Below are positions 8,507 through 19,501 of a DNA stretch of 64,000 nucleotides, piece by piece; position 1 is the stretch's first letter; each line of letters begins with the position of its first letter. Source of the DNA: Streptomyces longwoodensis (GTDB lineage: Bacteria; Actinomycetota; Actinomycetes; Streptomycetales; Streptomycetaceae); contig NZ_KQ948550.1 in the NCBI RefSeq assembly GCF_001514125.1, positions 186,001 to 250,000 of the forward strand. Direction: 5' to 3'. Below the pieces are notes generated by a model, which made no database searches, was not told the origin of the DNA, and was given only the letters and a program-made list of their open reading frames with translations. The position numbers and the translations under genes are program-made.

Positions 8507-8991
8507 CGCACACACACCCGCACCGGCCCACCCGCCCGCTCACCGCCCCCGCGGCCCTGCGCCGCGCCCTCCCGGTCACCGCCGCCCTCCTGCTGGCCGC
8601 CGCCGGCGCGACGACCGCCACGGCGACCACCGCCGGCCCGCTCCCCGTGACCGACCCGGCCCCGGCGGCCGGCACGCCGGGCGCCAGTTGGCTGGAGCTC
8701 ACCGTCACCCCCGGCGCCGGCCGCTCCGGCGACCCGCGCGGCGCCCTGCTGCTGTGCGACCCGCCGCAGGGGCACTCCCGGGCCGCCGAGGCCTGCGCCG
8801 AGCTGACCGCCGCCCACGGCGACGTCCGCGCCGTGCCCCGCCGGGACGCGGTCTGCCCCCTGCTGTACGCCCCGGTGGCCGTCCGCGCCCGCGGCCAGTG
8901 GGACGGCCGCCCGGTGGACTACCGCGAGACCTTCGCCAACCGCTGCGAGCTGGAGGCCGCGACGGGGGCGGTGTTCGCGCTGGACGACTGA
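8503..8991 (+). CDS. Secreted subtilisin inhibitor-like (SSI) protein
   Basis: A 162-residue exported protein with a signal sequence (hydrophobic core about 22-42) and an SSI domain from about 62. The four family cysteines are present (C85, C98, C118, C148), giving the two usual disulfides, and the typical ends ELTAAHGD and RETFANRCEL are seen. By alignment with Streptomyces subtilisin inhibitor the reactive bond is L120-L121 (AVCPL/LYAPV), so P1 is Leu, fitting subtilisin- or chymotrypsin-like targets. Its ATG overlaps the carboxypeptidase stop, so the two are translationally coupled. Confidence 0.92.
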   Translation: MTHTHPHRPTRPLTAPAALRRALPVTAALLLAAAGATTATATTAGPLPVTDPAPAAGTPGASWLELTVTPGAGRSGDPRGALLLCDPPQGHSRAAEACAELTAAHGDVRAVPRRDAVCPLLYAPVAVRARGQWDGRPVDYRETFANRCELEAATGAVFALDD

Positions 8992-9055
8992 CGCGTGGGA
9001 GTGGGCGGGGGCGGGGCACGGGGAGCTGCACGGGCGCGTGCCGGTCCCGCCCGGC

Positions 9056-10321
9056 TCACCCCCCGTACGGCCGGTCCGGCAGCGCGCGGGCCCGGAGGGC
9101 CGCCGCGACGACCGTGCGGGACTGGTGCTCGACCTGGTGCTCCAGCGGCACCCAACGGGCCTGGAAGTGCCGGGCGAAGGCGTCGCTCCAGTCGGCCACG
9201 AGGTCCTGGAGCGGGGGCGCCGCGTCGTCCCCCCGCTCGCGCAGCACGCGCAGCAGCATCGCCGCGGCCCGCAGCGGCAGCCGCCGGCCGAAGGCGTCCA
9301 CGCTGCCGACGTACGCCACCGTGGTGTCGGCCGGCGGCAGGTCGGTCCAGTCCGCGGCCAGCCCCGGGACCAGCTCCAGCACCCACCGCGCGGCCCGCAG
9401 CAGCGGCCCGTCCACGCCCTCCAGCCGGGGCAGCGCCTCCGCGAGCACCCGCTCCACCGTCCGCCCGTCGCGCAGCAGCCGGTGCGCCAGGTGCCGCAGC
9501 TCCGCCGCCGGGGCGGGGTGCGGGGCGGGGTCGTCCACCAGGTCGCTCGCCCACATCGGCACCTCGACGACGGCGGTGAGCCCGCCGTACCGGTGGACGT
9601 GGTACCAGGTGCTGTGCCGGGCGTCGTCCGGCATGCTCGGGTACGCGGCGTCGGTCCCCGGCGCCGGCATCACGTGCACCCCGGGGCCGGCCGCGGGCCA
9701 GCCCGCCGCGTCCGAGGCGGCCGTCTCCACCGGGATGTGCAGCTCCGCGGCGGACTTCGCGAACGCCTCGGCCAGTCCGGGCACGTCCCTCGTCAGCTGC
9801 ACCCAGCTGCCGCCCAGGTCGGTGCCGTGCAGGGTGACCTGGAGGTAGGGGCGCAGCTCGTCGATGACCCGGGTCAGGGCGCGGGTCTCCGGGGGCAGCA
9901 GGTGCGCCGGGAGCTGGGCGGGGGACCACTCCGGCTGCTCGGGGCCGGCCGGGCGGTAGAAGCCCAGGTGGTAGTCCAGCAGGGAGGCCGGCTCCGGCGT
10001 GACGTGCAGGCTGGCCCCGTCCGGGTCGACGCACAGCAGCAGGTGCCAGGAGATCCCGTCGCGCAACGCCGGTTCGGCGAGCACCCGTTCGGCGAGCGCG
10101 AGCAGGGTCGAGCCGCCGGTCGGCTCGTTGGCGTGGGCGCCGGCGACGACCAGGACGGCCCGCCGCGCGTGTCCCACGGACAGCAGGTGCAGCGGACGGC
10201 CCGCCCGCGACACACCCACCTGCCGGAGCGTGCACAGCGCGGGCCGGGCGGCGGCCAACGCGCGTGCGAAGGCGGCCAGTTCCACGGGCGTGGGATAGCG
10301 CGGATGCGGCAGGACACTCAC
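9056..10321 (-). CDS. M14-family zinc carboxypeptidase (paralogue 2)
   Basis: A 421-residue paralogue of the carboxypeptidase at 7.2-8.5 kb, similar from residue 9 (RYPTPVEL) almost to the end. Zinc ligands are H63 and E66 (AHANEP) and H165 (TLHGTD), with catalytic E253 (TAVVEVPMW). No signal peptide is present. It converges on the SSI gene, so the inhibitor lies between two related peptidases. It starts at GTG. Upstream lies a TTGACA box. Confidence 0.9.
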   Translation of the reverse strand: MSVLPHPRYPTPVELAAFARALAAARPALCTLRQVGVSRAGRPLHLLSVGHARRAVLVVAGAHANEPTGGSTLLALAERVLAEPALRDGISWHLLLCVDPDGASLHVTPEPASLLDYHLGFYRPAGPEQPEWSPAQLPAHLLPPETRALTRVIDELRPYLQVTLHGTDLGGSWVQLTRDVPGLAEAFAKSAAELHIPVETAASDAAGWPAAGPGVHVMPAPGTDAAYPSMPDDARHSTWYHVHRYGGLTAVVEVPMWASDLVDDPAPHPAPAAELRHLAHRLLRDGRTVERVLAEALPRLEGVDGPLLRAARWVLELVPGLAADWTDLPPADTTVAYVGSVDAFGRRLPLRAAAMLLRVLRERGDDAAPPLQDLVADWSDAFARHFQARWVPLEHQVEHQSRTVVAAALRARALPDRPYGG

Positions 10322-10349
10322 CCCCGTCGGATTGTCCGGCCTGCTGTGC

Positions 10350-10380
10350 GCAGTACCCCACGGACACCGACGGCTGTCAA
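10350..10380 (-). promoter_or_regulatory. Putative promoter of the second M14 gene
   Basis: On the minus strand, TTGACA (10375-10380), a 19-bp spacer and TACTGC (10350-10355), about 30 nt before the GTG start. The -35 is perfect and the -10 imperfect. The dyad array seen at the other M14 gene is not present here. Confidence 0.45.
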
Positions 10381-10464
10381 GGCACGGCGGCGAGGCCCCG
10401 GAGGCGGTCTTCCCGACCCGCTCGCGGCCTCACTCCCGGGCCCGCCCAGCGGGTGCGTCAGGGG

Positions 10465-12690
10465 TCAGGTGCGGGGGGTGAGTCGACTGAGCGCCGCGTC
10501 GTACCGTGCCTGGACCTCCGGGTCCGCCGATGCCCGCAGGAGGGCGGTGAGTGCCCGCAGCGCGCCGTCGTCGTAGCCGGCCGATTCCGCTTCCCGTGCG
10601 GCGAGGTCGAGCTGGGTGATGCCCTCGTCCTGCTTCCCGAGGCCGAGCAGTGCTTCCCCCCTGATGGTGAGCAGCAGGACGTGCGGGATGTCGGTCGTCG
10701 CGGGTCGCTGCTCCAGGGCCAGCGCGTGGGTCGCGGTGGTGAGGGCCCGGTGCCAGTGTCCGGCGTCGGCCTGGTGGCGGGCGAGGTGCTGGGTGGCGAG
10801 GCGTTCCATCCTGCGGTCGCCGATCCGGCGGGCCAGGCCGGCCGCGCGCTCGCAGCTGTCGGCGGCGGCGTCGAGGCCCCCCAGGGAAGCCTGGGCCATG
10901 GCCAGCACGATCAGTGCGTTGGCCTCGGCGAACGCGTCGCCGGCGCGGGCGGCGAGCGTGGACGCGGCCTCCAGGTGGACGAGTGCCTCCGGGGTGCGGT
11001 CCTCTTCGGTCAGGACCCAGCCGAGGACGTTGAGCACCCGGGCCTCGCCGTGCTCGTCGCCGTCGGCGCGCGTGGCCGCGAGGGCGGTCCGCAGGAGCGG
11101 GGCCCAGCCGTCGCGCACGCGCCACACGATCAGCGGCCACATCGTCATGACGATGCGCCAGGTCCTGTCGTGCAGTGCGGCGGCGTCGGCCGCGGCGACC
11201 GCTCGGGTGAGGTTGTCGCGCTCGGCGGCGTACCAGGCCACGGCGGCGGAGCGGTCGTCGAACCGTCGCACCGCGGCCGGCGGGAGGAAGTCGGACGGGA
11301 GCGGGAAGCAGTCCTCCGCGCCCGGTTCGGCCGCCGCCACGGCCCCGGTGGCCGTGGCGATGTAGTGGTCGAGGACGCGCTTGAGGGTGTCGGGGTGGGC
11401 GTCCAGGCTGCGGGCGTACAGCCGCACCAGGTCGTGCATCGCCCACCGGCCGGGCGCCGTCTCGGTGAGCAGGTGCGCGGCCGTCAGGTGCTCCAGGGCG
11501 CTCTCGGCGGCCGCCGGATCCGTGCCCGCCAGGGCGGCCGCCGCGTAACGGTCGATGTGGGTGCCCGGGTGACGGCCGAGATGGGCGAACACCCCGGAGA
11601 CGCGCGCCGGGAGCTGCTGCAGTGTCAGGTGTAGTGCGGCGCGGACACCGGTGTCCTCCAGGTCCAGCAGGCTCAGGCGGCGTGTCCGGTCCGAGAGTTC
11701 ATCGGCCATCGACTCCAGGGACCAGTCGGGCCGGCCGGCGAGGCGGGCGGCCACCACCCGCAGGGCCAGCGGCAGTCCGCCGCACAGCTCGGCCAGGCGG
11801 AGCGCGGCCGCCGGCTCGGCGTGCACCCGGTGCGTGCCGAGCACCTGGGCCAGGAGGGCGGTGCCGTCCGGGGGAGCGAGGACGTCGACGGCGACGGGCC
11901 GGGCGGAGTCGCTGACGATCAGCCCGGGCAGCCGGTGCCTGCTGGTGACGACGGTGACGCAGCGGTCACCGCCGGGCAGGAGCGGCCTCACCTGTTCGGA
12001 GTCGCGGGCGTTGTCGAGGACGACCAGCAGCCGGCGGTCGGCGGCCAGCGACCGGAACAGTGCGGCCGCACCGTTCTCCGACTCCGGTATCCGCTCGTGC
12101 GGCACGCCCAGGGCCGCCAGGAACTCGCGCAGCACCTCGACGGCGGTCGGCTCGCCCGTGCCGCTGAAGCCGCGCAGGTCGGCGTGGAGGCGCCCGTCGC
12201 CGGGTCCGGCGGGGTCGCGGTGGGCCCAGTGCAGGACCAGGGCGGTCTTCCCGACCCCGGCCGGTCCGACGACCAGGCAGACCGGGGCCTCGCCGTGGGT
12301 GGCCCGGGTCAGGGCCGCGAGTTCCGCCGCCCGGCCGTGGAAGCCGCGCGGTGCGCGCGGCAGCAGGTCGGGTGCACGCGTGGTCGTGGCGGACGCCGGC
12401 CCGGCGGGGGACAGCCGGTCGGCGACCGCCGACCGGCAGGGGCGGGGCCGGCCGAGGCTCGCGGCCTCCTCCAGCTCGTCGGCCCCAGCCGCGTCCAGGC
12501 CCAGCGCCTCCGCCAGCGACCGCACCGTACGGCGCTGGGGACCGCGGGTCCGCCCGCGCTCCATGTCGGCCAGTGCCCGCACGCTCACGCCGGCCTCGTG
12601 GGACAGCGCCTCCTGGCTCAGTCCGGCGTCCACCCGCAAGGCCCGCAACCGCTGCCCGAAGTTCCTGCCCGAAGACGTGCCGTCGTGCAC
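10465..12690 (-). CDS. XRE/NB-ARC/TPR signal-transduction regulator
   Basis: A 741-residue STAND-type protein. An XRE helix-turn-helix (about 10-65, SQEALSHEAGVSVRALADME) is followed by an NB-ARC NTPase with Walker A GPAGVGKTA (about 142-150) and Walker B RRLLVVLDNARD (about 215-228), a winged-helix region, and TPR-like helices from about 520 to the end. Such proteins switch to an active oligomer on ligand sensing and control nearby genes. It is divergent from the DUF4232 lipoprotein gene, with a 9-bp inverted repeat between them. No BTAD domain is seen, so it is not a classic SARP. Confidence 0.88.
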   Translation of the reverse strand: MHDGTSSGRNFGQRLRALRVDAGLSQEALSHEAGVSVRALADMERGRTRGPQRRTVRSLAEALGLDAAGADELEEAASLGRPRPCRSAVADRLSPAGPASATTTRAPDLLPRAPRGFHGRAAELAALTRATHGEAPVCLVVGPAGVGKTALVLHWAHRDPAGPGDGRLHADLRGFSGTGEPTAVEVLREFLAALGVPHERIPESENGAAALFRSLAADRRLLVVLDNARDSEQVRPLLPGGDRCVTVVTSRHRLPGLIVSDSARPVAVDVLAPPDGTALLAQVLGTHRVHAEPAAALRLAELCGGLPLALRVVAARLAGRPDWSLESMADELSDRTRRLSLLDLEDTGVRAALHLTLQQLPARVSGVFAHLGRHPGTHIDRYAAAALAGTDPAAAESALEHLTAAHLLTETAPGRWAMHDLVRLYARSLDAHPDTLKRVLDHYIATATGAVAAAEPGAEDCFPLPSDFLPPAAVRRFDDRSAAVAWYAAERDNLTRAVAAADAAALHDRTWRIVMTMWPLIVWRVRDGWAPLLRTALAATRADGDEHGEARVLNVLGWVLTEEDRTPEALVHLEAASTLAARAGDAFAEANALIVLAMAQASLGGLDAAADSCERAAGLARRIGDRRMERLATQHLARHQADAGHWHRALTTATHALALEQRPATTDIPHVLLLTIRGEALLGLGKQDEGITQLDLAAREAESAGYDDGALRALTALLRASADPEVQARYDAALSRLTPRT

Positions 12691-12735
12691 CGTGCGTTTC
12701 CCCGATGGTCCGGCCCGTCCGGATGAGAGCCCCCG

Positions 12736-12763
12736 GCAGAAGTATCGCCGACCGTACTTCTGC
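12736..12763. promoter_or_regulatory. Inverted repeat, candidate operator
   Basis: Perfect 9-bp arms GCAGAAGTA and TACTTCTGC separated by 10 bp, a spacing of about two helical turns between centres. It lies 46 bp upstream of the NB-ARC regulator start, in the region shared with the divergent lipoprotein gene. It is a plausible autoregulatory site for the XRE domain. Confidence 0.55.
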
Positions 12764-12927
12764 AGGGGGAACTGCCTGGGCGAGGAAGACCGGAAGTGGT
12801 CGACTGAAGACCGACACGGAGCGCCTGGTCACGGGCCTGCGCGGGTCCGGCCGTCCCGTCGTGGCCACGGGGCACCTGGGCAGAGGGGCCGGGATCCTCT
12901 CCGTCGTCGACCGACCGCATCACCATC

Positions 12928-12954
12928 CGGGCCGCGGCACCGTGCCGCGGCCCG
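12928..12954. promoter_or_regulatory. Near-perfect long palindrome upstream of the lipoprotein
   Basis: Thirteen-base arms (CGGGCCGCGGCAC and complement) around a single central base, 23 nt before the lipoprotein ATG. It could be a dimeric protein site or a very stable RNA hairpin in the 5' leader. Confidence 0.5.
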
Positions 12955-12977
12955 CACCACGCACGGGGGACCTCTCC

Positions 12978-13661
12978 ATGAACACGCTGCACCGCTCCAC
13001 GCTGCTCGCCGTCGCGGGCACGGCCCTCGCCCTGTCGCTCACCGCCTGCCAGAGCGACTCCGGCGGCACGTCGTCGTCCCGGCCGACCGCGGCGGCCACG
13101 GTGGCGTCGTCACCGGCGGCCGACGCGACGACGGCCGCCGAGGACACGGTCACCTCCGGGGCTGCGGGGCCGGCCGCCTCCGCGCGCTCGGCGGGGGCGA
13201 AGGGCGCCACCGGCTCGAACGGTGGACGCGGGACGGCGTCCACCCCGCTCTGCACCGCGCGGGACGTCCGGGTCAGCGCCGCCACGCAGGACGGCCCGCC
13301 CTCCACCCACATCGTCCTCACGGCGCGCAACACCTCCGGACACTCCTGCCGGCTGGCGGACTTCCCGCACGTCCAGTTCCTGGAGAGCCACAAGCAGGAC
13401 GTCCCGGCGGTCGCCAAGAGCGAGCCGGCCACGCCGGTCGTGCTCACGGCCGGGGCCCCGGCGTACGCCCTGGTGAAGCTGTCGGACGGCGGGGTCGACG
13501 AGGACAACGAGCCCGTGTCGGCGTTCTCCGTGCAGCTGGAGGGCGACTCCACGGTCATCGCCGTCACCGCCCCCGGCAGTGGCGGCATCGCCGTCGACCC
13601 GGCCAAGGCCCTCACCGGCTACTGGACCCCGGAACTCCGCGACGGCGCGGACGACTTCTGA
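12978..13661 (+). CDS. DUF4232 secreted lipoprotein
   Basis: A 227-residue lipoprotein: the signal peptide ends in the lipobox LTAC with acylated C24, followed by a Ser/Thr/Ala-rich low-complexity linker (to about 90) and a DUF4232 domain (CTARDVRVSA...NTSGHSCRLADFPHVQF) to the C-terminus. DUF4232 proteins are common on streptomycete membranes and have no known biochemical role. GGGGGA precedes the ATG. It is divergent from the NB-ARC regulator and may be its target; that link is inferred from position only. Confidence 0.88.
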   Translation: MNTLHRSTLLAVAGTALALSLTACQSDSGGTSSSRPTAAATVASSPAADATTAAEDTVTSGAAGPAASARSAGAKGATGSNGGRGTASTPLCTARDVRVSAATQDGPPSTHIVLTARNTSGHSCRLADFPHVQFLESHKQDVPAVAKSEPATPVVLTAGAPAYALVKLSDGGVDEDNEPVSAFSVQLEGDSTVIAVTAPGSGGIAVDPAKALTGYWTPELRDGADDF

Positions 13662-13671
13662 GTCCCGCCGA

Positions 13672-13703
13672 CGGGCGGCGGCAGTCGTGCCCGCCGCCGC
13701 CCG
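13672..13703. terminator. Terminator hairpin between convergent genes
   Basis: Eleven-base arms CGGGCGGCGGC / GCCGCCGCCCG with a 10-nt loop, between the lipoprotein stop and the treY stop. Confidence 0.65.
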
Positions 13704-13712
13704 GACCGTCCG

Positions 13713-16103
13713 CTACCCGGCGGCCCGCCCGCCGTCGCCGGAACCGTCGTCGCCGTCGTCGATGCGTTCCAGCAGTGCCACCGGCAGCCGTTCGAACAGC
13801 TCCGCCACGCGTACGCGCCCGGTGAACTTCCGGCCCGGGGTGAGGGCGTCGCCCCACCACCCGGGCGGAAGCGCCAGCCGGGTGTCCGCCCAGCCGCCGG
13901 CTTCCGCCAGCCGCAGCGACAGCCGGGTCACCGCGGTGACGACCGCCCCGGAGCGCGCGAACGCCAGGCAGTGGTCCGCGGCCGGCCCCTCGGCGGGCAG
14001 CGGCGCGTACGACGCCGAGGCGCCGAAGGCGTCCGGATACCGTGCCCGGAGCCTGAGCGCGGCGGCGGTCACCGCGTTCTTGTCGCCCGGGTCCTCGGGC
14101 GGGAACCGCACCGGGCGCCGGTTGTCGGGGTCGACCAGGGCCCGGTACTCGCCCTCCGTGCCCTGGTAGACGTCCGGGACGCCCGGCATGGTCAGGTGGA
14201 CGAGGGCGGTGCCCAGCACGTTGGACCGGACGTGCGGGGCGAGCGCGTCGCGCAGGGCGGTCACGTGCGCGCCGGGCTTCCCGCACGGGCCCTGCGCGAC
14301 GAACGCGGCCACCGCCTCCTCGTACGGCGGTTCCTGCTCGGTCCAGCTGGTGTACAGGCCCGCCTCGCGCACGTGCTTGAGCAGCGCGTCCTGCACCCGC
14401 TCGGGGTCCGCCGGGCCCAGGCCGAACACCGTCTGCCAGGCCGCCCACGCCAGCTGGGCGTCCGGCACCGCCTCGTCCGGGTGGCTCGCGTCGGCCAGGG
14501 TCACGGCCCAGCGCTCCGGGCACTCGGTGAGCACGGCCAGCGCGGCGCGCACGTCGGCGCTGCGCTTGGTGTCGTGCGTGGACACGACGGTCCCGGTCAG
14601 CGGCCAGTCGCGCTGCACGCGCGCGCAGTACGCGTGGAAGTCCTCCGGCGACACCGCCGGGGCGCCCGGGTTCCCGCCCACCTCGGTCGCCGACAGCAGT
14701 GGCACGTACCGGTAGAACGCCGTGTCCTCCACCGACTTGGCGCGCAGCGCGGACGAGGTCTGGGCGAACCGGGCGCGGAACTCCACGGCCGCCGGCACGT
14801 CCCCGCCGCGCCGCCCGAGCACCAGGTCGCGCACGACGTCGACCACGCCGGCCTCCTCCGGCACCACGAACGCCCGCCGGGCCTCCGCCGCGGCCTCCTC
14901 GGTGACCACCTCCGCCGCGTCGACGGAGGTGTACGGCCGGTACACCTCCATGCGGACCAGCAGCTCCTCCAGGGCGGTGCGCAGCGCCCAGGGTGCCCGG
15001 TCGCGCAGGGCGGGGTCGGGCGAGGCGGCGCACACCTTGACGGCCGTGCGCACGAGCCGGTCCAGCTCGGTGGCCAGCTCGTGGGTGAGCACCGCGTACG
15101 CGGCCCGGCGCACGGTCGCCGCCCAGTCGCCGCCCCGGTCGGTCTGCGGGGCGGCGAAGGCGCGGTAGCGGGTCACCAGTTCGTCGGCGCCCGCGGGGTC
15201 GGCGAACAGGCCGTCGACGTGGCGCAGGGCGTCGTAGCCGGTGGTGCCGGCGACGGGCCAGGAGGGCGGCAGGTGCTCGCCGTCGGCGAGGATCTTCTCG
15301 ACCACCGTCCAGCGGCCGCCCGTCGCCTCGTGCAGCCGTACCAGGTAGCCGTCGGGGTCGGCGAGGCCGTCGGGGTGGTCGATGCGCAGCCCGTCGATCA
15401 CGCCCTCGTGCAGCAGCCGCAGGATCGTGCCGTGGGTCGCCTCGAACACCTGGGGGTCCTCCACCCGCACCCCCATCAGCTCGGAGATGCTGAAGAACCG
15501 CCGGTAGTTCAGCTCGGTGCGGGCCAGCCGCCACCACACCGGCCGGTACCACTGGGCGTCCAGCAGCTCCGGCAGCGGCAGGTCGGCGGTGCCCTCGCGC
15601 AGCGGGAAGACGTGGTCGTAGTAGCGCAGCACGTCCCCGTCGACCGTGAGGTGGTCGATCTCGTCGCCGAGCGGCCCGCCGAGCACGGGCAGCAGCAGCT
15701 GCCCGGCCTGCGCCTCCCAGTCGATGTCGAACCAGCGCGCGTAGGGCGAGGCGGGGCCCTCCCGCAGCACCTCCCACAGGGGGCGGTTGTGGCGCGGGGC
15801 CATCGCCATGTGGTTCGGCACGATGTCCACGACCAGCCCGAGTCCGTGCTCGTGCGCGACCCGGGCCAGCTCGCGCAGCCCGTCCTCGCCGCCGAGCTCC
15901 TCGCGCACGCGCGCGGGGTCGACGACGTCGTACCCGTGCAGCGAGCCGGGCACGGCCTCCAGGACCGGGGAGAGGTGCAGGTGGGAGATGCCGAGCGAGG
16001 CGAGGTAGGGCACGGCGTCCGCCGCCGCGGCGAACGGGAAGCCGGGCTGGAGCTGGAGCCGGTAGGTGGCGGTGGGGACGGAGGGCACGGGCTCAGGCGT
16101 CAT
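13713..16103 (-). CDS. treY: Malto-oligosyltrehalose synthase
   Basis: A GH13 enzyme of about 796 residues that isomerises the reducing-end alpha-1,4 bond of maltodextrins to alpha-1,1. It opens with TATYRLQLQPGFPFAAAAD, the family signature, and contains VVDIVPNHMA, the nucleophile strand DGLRIDHPDGLADP, WTVVEKILADGE and STHDTKRSADVRA. The second Met was chosen since TAGGTG precedes it; an alternative GTG lies 6 nt upstream. Downstream of glgX on the same strand, but a double hairpin separates them, so it is probably transcribed on its own. It works with treZ about 8 kb away. Confidence 0.95.
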   Translation of the reverse strand: MTPEPVPSVPTATYRLQLQPGFPFAAAADAVPYLASLGISHLHLSPVLEAVPGSLHGYDVVDPARVREELGGEDGLRELARVAHEHGLGLVVDIVPNHMAMAPRHNRPLWEVLREGPASPYARWFDIDWEAQAGQLLLPVLGGPLGDEIDHLTVDGDVLRYYDHVFPLREGTADLPLPELLDAQWYRPVWWRLARTELNYRRFFSISELMGVRVEDPQVFEATHGTILRLLHEGVIDGLRIDHPDGLADPDGYLVRLHEATGGRWTVVEKILADGEHLPPSWPVAGTTGYDALRHVDGLFADPAGADELVTRYRAFAAPQTDRGGDWAATVRRAAYAVLTHELATELDRLVRTAVKVCAASPDPALRDRAPWALRTALEELLVRMEVYRPYTSVDAAEVVTEEAAAEARRAFVVPEEAGVVDVVRDLVLGRRGGDVPAAVEFRARFAQTSSALRAKSVEDTAFYRYVPLLSATEVGGNPGAPAVSPEDFHAYCARVQRDWPLTGTVVSTHDTKRSADVRAALAVLTECPERWAVTLADASHPDEAVPDAQLAWAAWQTVFGLGPADPERVQDALLKHVREAGLYTSWTEQEPPYEEAVAAFVAQGPCGKPGAHVTALRDALAPHVRSNVLGTALVHLTMPGVPDVYQGTEGEYRALVDPDNRRPVRFPPEDPGDKNAVTAAALRLRARYPDAFGASASYAPLPAEGPAADHCLAFARSGAVVTAVTRLSLRLAEAGGWADTRLALPPGWWGDALTPGRKFTGRVRVAELFERLPVALLERIDDGDDGSGDGGRAAG

Positions 16104-16164
16104 GCACACCTACGTACCCGCTCCCGGCCGGTTCCTGCGCGCCGACACCCGGACGCGGCGGGTC

Positions 16165-16236
16165 GTGCCCCGGCACGGACGGGGGCCGTGCCGGGGCACG
16201 GACGAGGGGCGCGGGGACCACGTCCCCACGCCCCTC
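16165..16236 (-). terminator. Double terminator hairpin after glgX
   Basis: Two consecutive hairpins. The first has perfect 14-bp arms (GTGCCCCGGCACGG, 16165-16199, 7-nt loop). The second has 15-bp arms with one mismatch (16204-16236, 3-nt loop). They fill the gap between the glgX stop and the treY start. Confidence 0.8.
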
Positions 16237-16263
16237 GCCGCGCTCGCGCGTCCGCCCGCCGGG

Positions 16264-18423
<2,160 letters not shown>

Positions 18424-18615
18424 GGATACGACTCTTTCAGGTGTCCACCGGCGCGGGGGGCGCCTTACTCAACGAGTCTCCCGGAAAGTCGTGGAACCAC
18501 CTATGACTTACGTCCCTCTTACCCGATGACCAGCGCATGCGCCCGAACGGGCGTATTGCCGACACCAGTGGGGCAGAACATACTCCCGGGGACACAGGGG
18601 GAGTAGGGGGACATT

Positions 18616-19434
18616 GTGCGCACGACAGTGCGCCGCCACCTGGGCAAGGTGGTGGCGGGTGCGGCGATCGCGGTGACCGGAACGGCCGTGATGGTCGCGA
18701 TCACCCTGCCGGGCACGGCGGGGGCCGACGACACGACAGGACGGGCGGGCGGCGCGGCCGCGTCCGCCGCGGCGGGGCAGCAGGGCGGGGCGGGCGGCGC
18801 GGTGCCGCCCGCGGTCGTCGAGGCGGCCCCCGCCGAGGGGGACCGGGGGACCGGCCACGATCCGCTGACCGACGACGAGGTCCGGCGGGTGGAGCGGATC
18901 GCGCTCAGCCGGCAGATGATGGCGGCCGGCGAGGACGTCGGGGGCGACCGCGGCCCGCAGCGCCTCGGCGTCGACCTCGCCGAGCCCGACGCGGCCGAGG
19001 TGGACGACCCGGGCGCGCCGCGCCGCGCGGACGTCACGTACTACGACTACCGCAACGACACGCTCGTCACACGGACGGTGAACCTCGCCACCGGCACCGT
19101 GGAGCGGACCGGGACCCAGCACGGCGTGCAGCCGCCGCTGAGCCCCGAGGAGCAGACCGAGGCGGCCCGGCTGCTGATCGCCGACCCGCTCGGCGCGGGC
19201 CTGAAGGCCGACTACCGGGACGCCACCGGCAAGGAGCTGACCTCACCGGACCAGCTGCTGCTCGCGAGCATGGTCTACCGGGCCGTGCCCGGCGCCGAGC
19301 CCGCCGCCCTGGACCGGTGCGGGGAGCACCGCTGCGTGCGGCTGCTGCCCAAGGTCAAGGACGGCCCGTGGATCGACGCCCGGTCCCTGGTCGTGGACCT
19401 GAGCACCCGCAAGGTCTCGCGCCTGGCCGGCTAG
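18616..19434 (+). CDS. Secreted protein of unknown function, partner of the amine oxidase gene
   Basis: A 272-residue exported protein I do not recognise. The N-terminus has a hydrophobic export signal (about 10-36, possible cleavage after AGA) with a VRRHLG segment that might be Tat-compatible. The mature part has a Gly/Ala-rich stretch and then an acidic domain with DVTYYDYRNDTLVTRTVNL and LSPEEQTEAARLLIADPL. GGGGGA precedes the GTG. The copper amine oxidase gene follows after 67 nt on the same strand. Co-transcription suggests a role in the same extracellular process, perhaps maturation or substrate delivery (inference). Confidence 0.75.
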   Translation: MRTTVRRHLGKVVAGAAIAVTGTAVMVAITLPGTAGADDTTGRAGGAAASAAAGQQGGAGGAVPPAVVEAAPAEGDRGTGHDPLTDDEVRRVERIALSRQMMAAGEDVGGDRGPQRLGVDLAEPDAAEVDDPGAPRRADVTYYDYRNDTLVTRTVNLATGTVERTGTQHGVQPPLSPEEQTEAARLLIADPLGAGLKADYRDATGKELTSPDQLLLASMVYRAVPGAEPAALDRCGEHRCVRLLPKVKDGPWIDARSLVVDLSTRKVSRLAG

Positions 19435-19501
19435 GCGCCCGTTCCGTCATCGCTCACCTCCCGGTACCCGTCGGTACCTCCTGTCGAGGAGTCATGTCTT
19501 C

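Noticed and set aside
10464..11634. Plus-strand ORFs antisense to the NB-ARC regulator
   Set aside because: Gly/Val/Arg-rich shadow translation with no ribosome site; the opposite strand has clear XRE, NB-ARC and TPR features.
16204..16236. Fifth copy of the dispersed GCGCGGGGAACTGCGCG repeat
   Set aside because: Only GGGGCGCGGGGA matches and it is part of a terminator hairpin; the second half of the core is missing.
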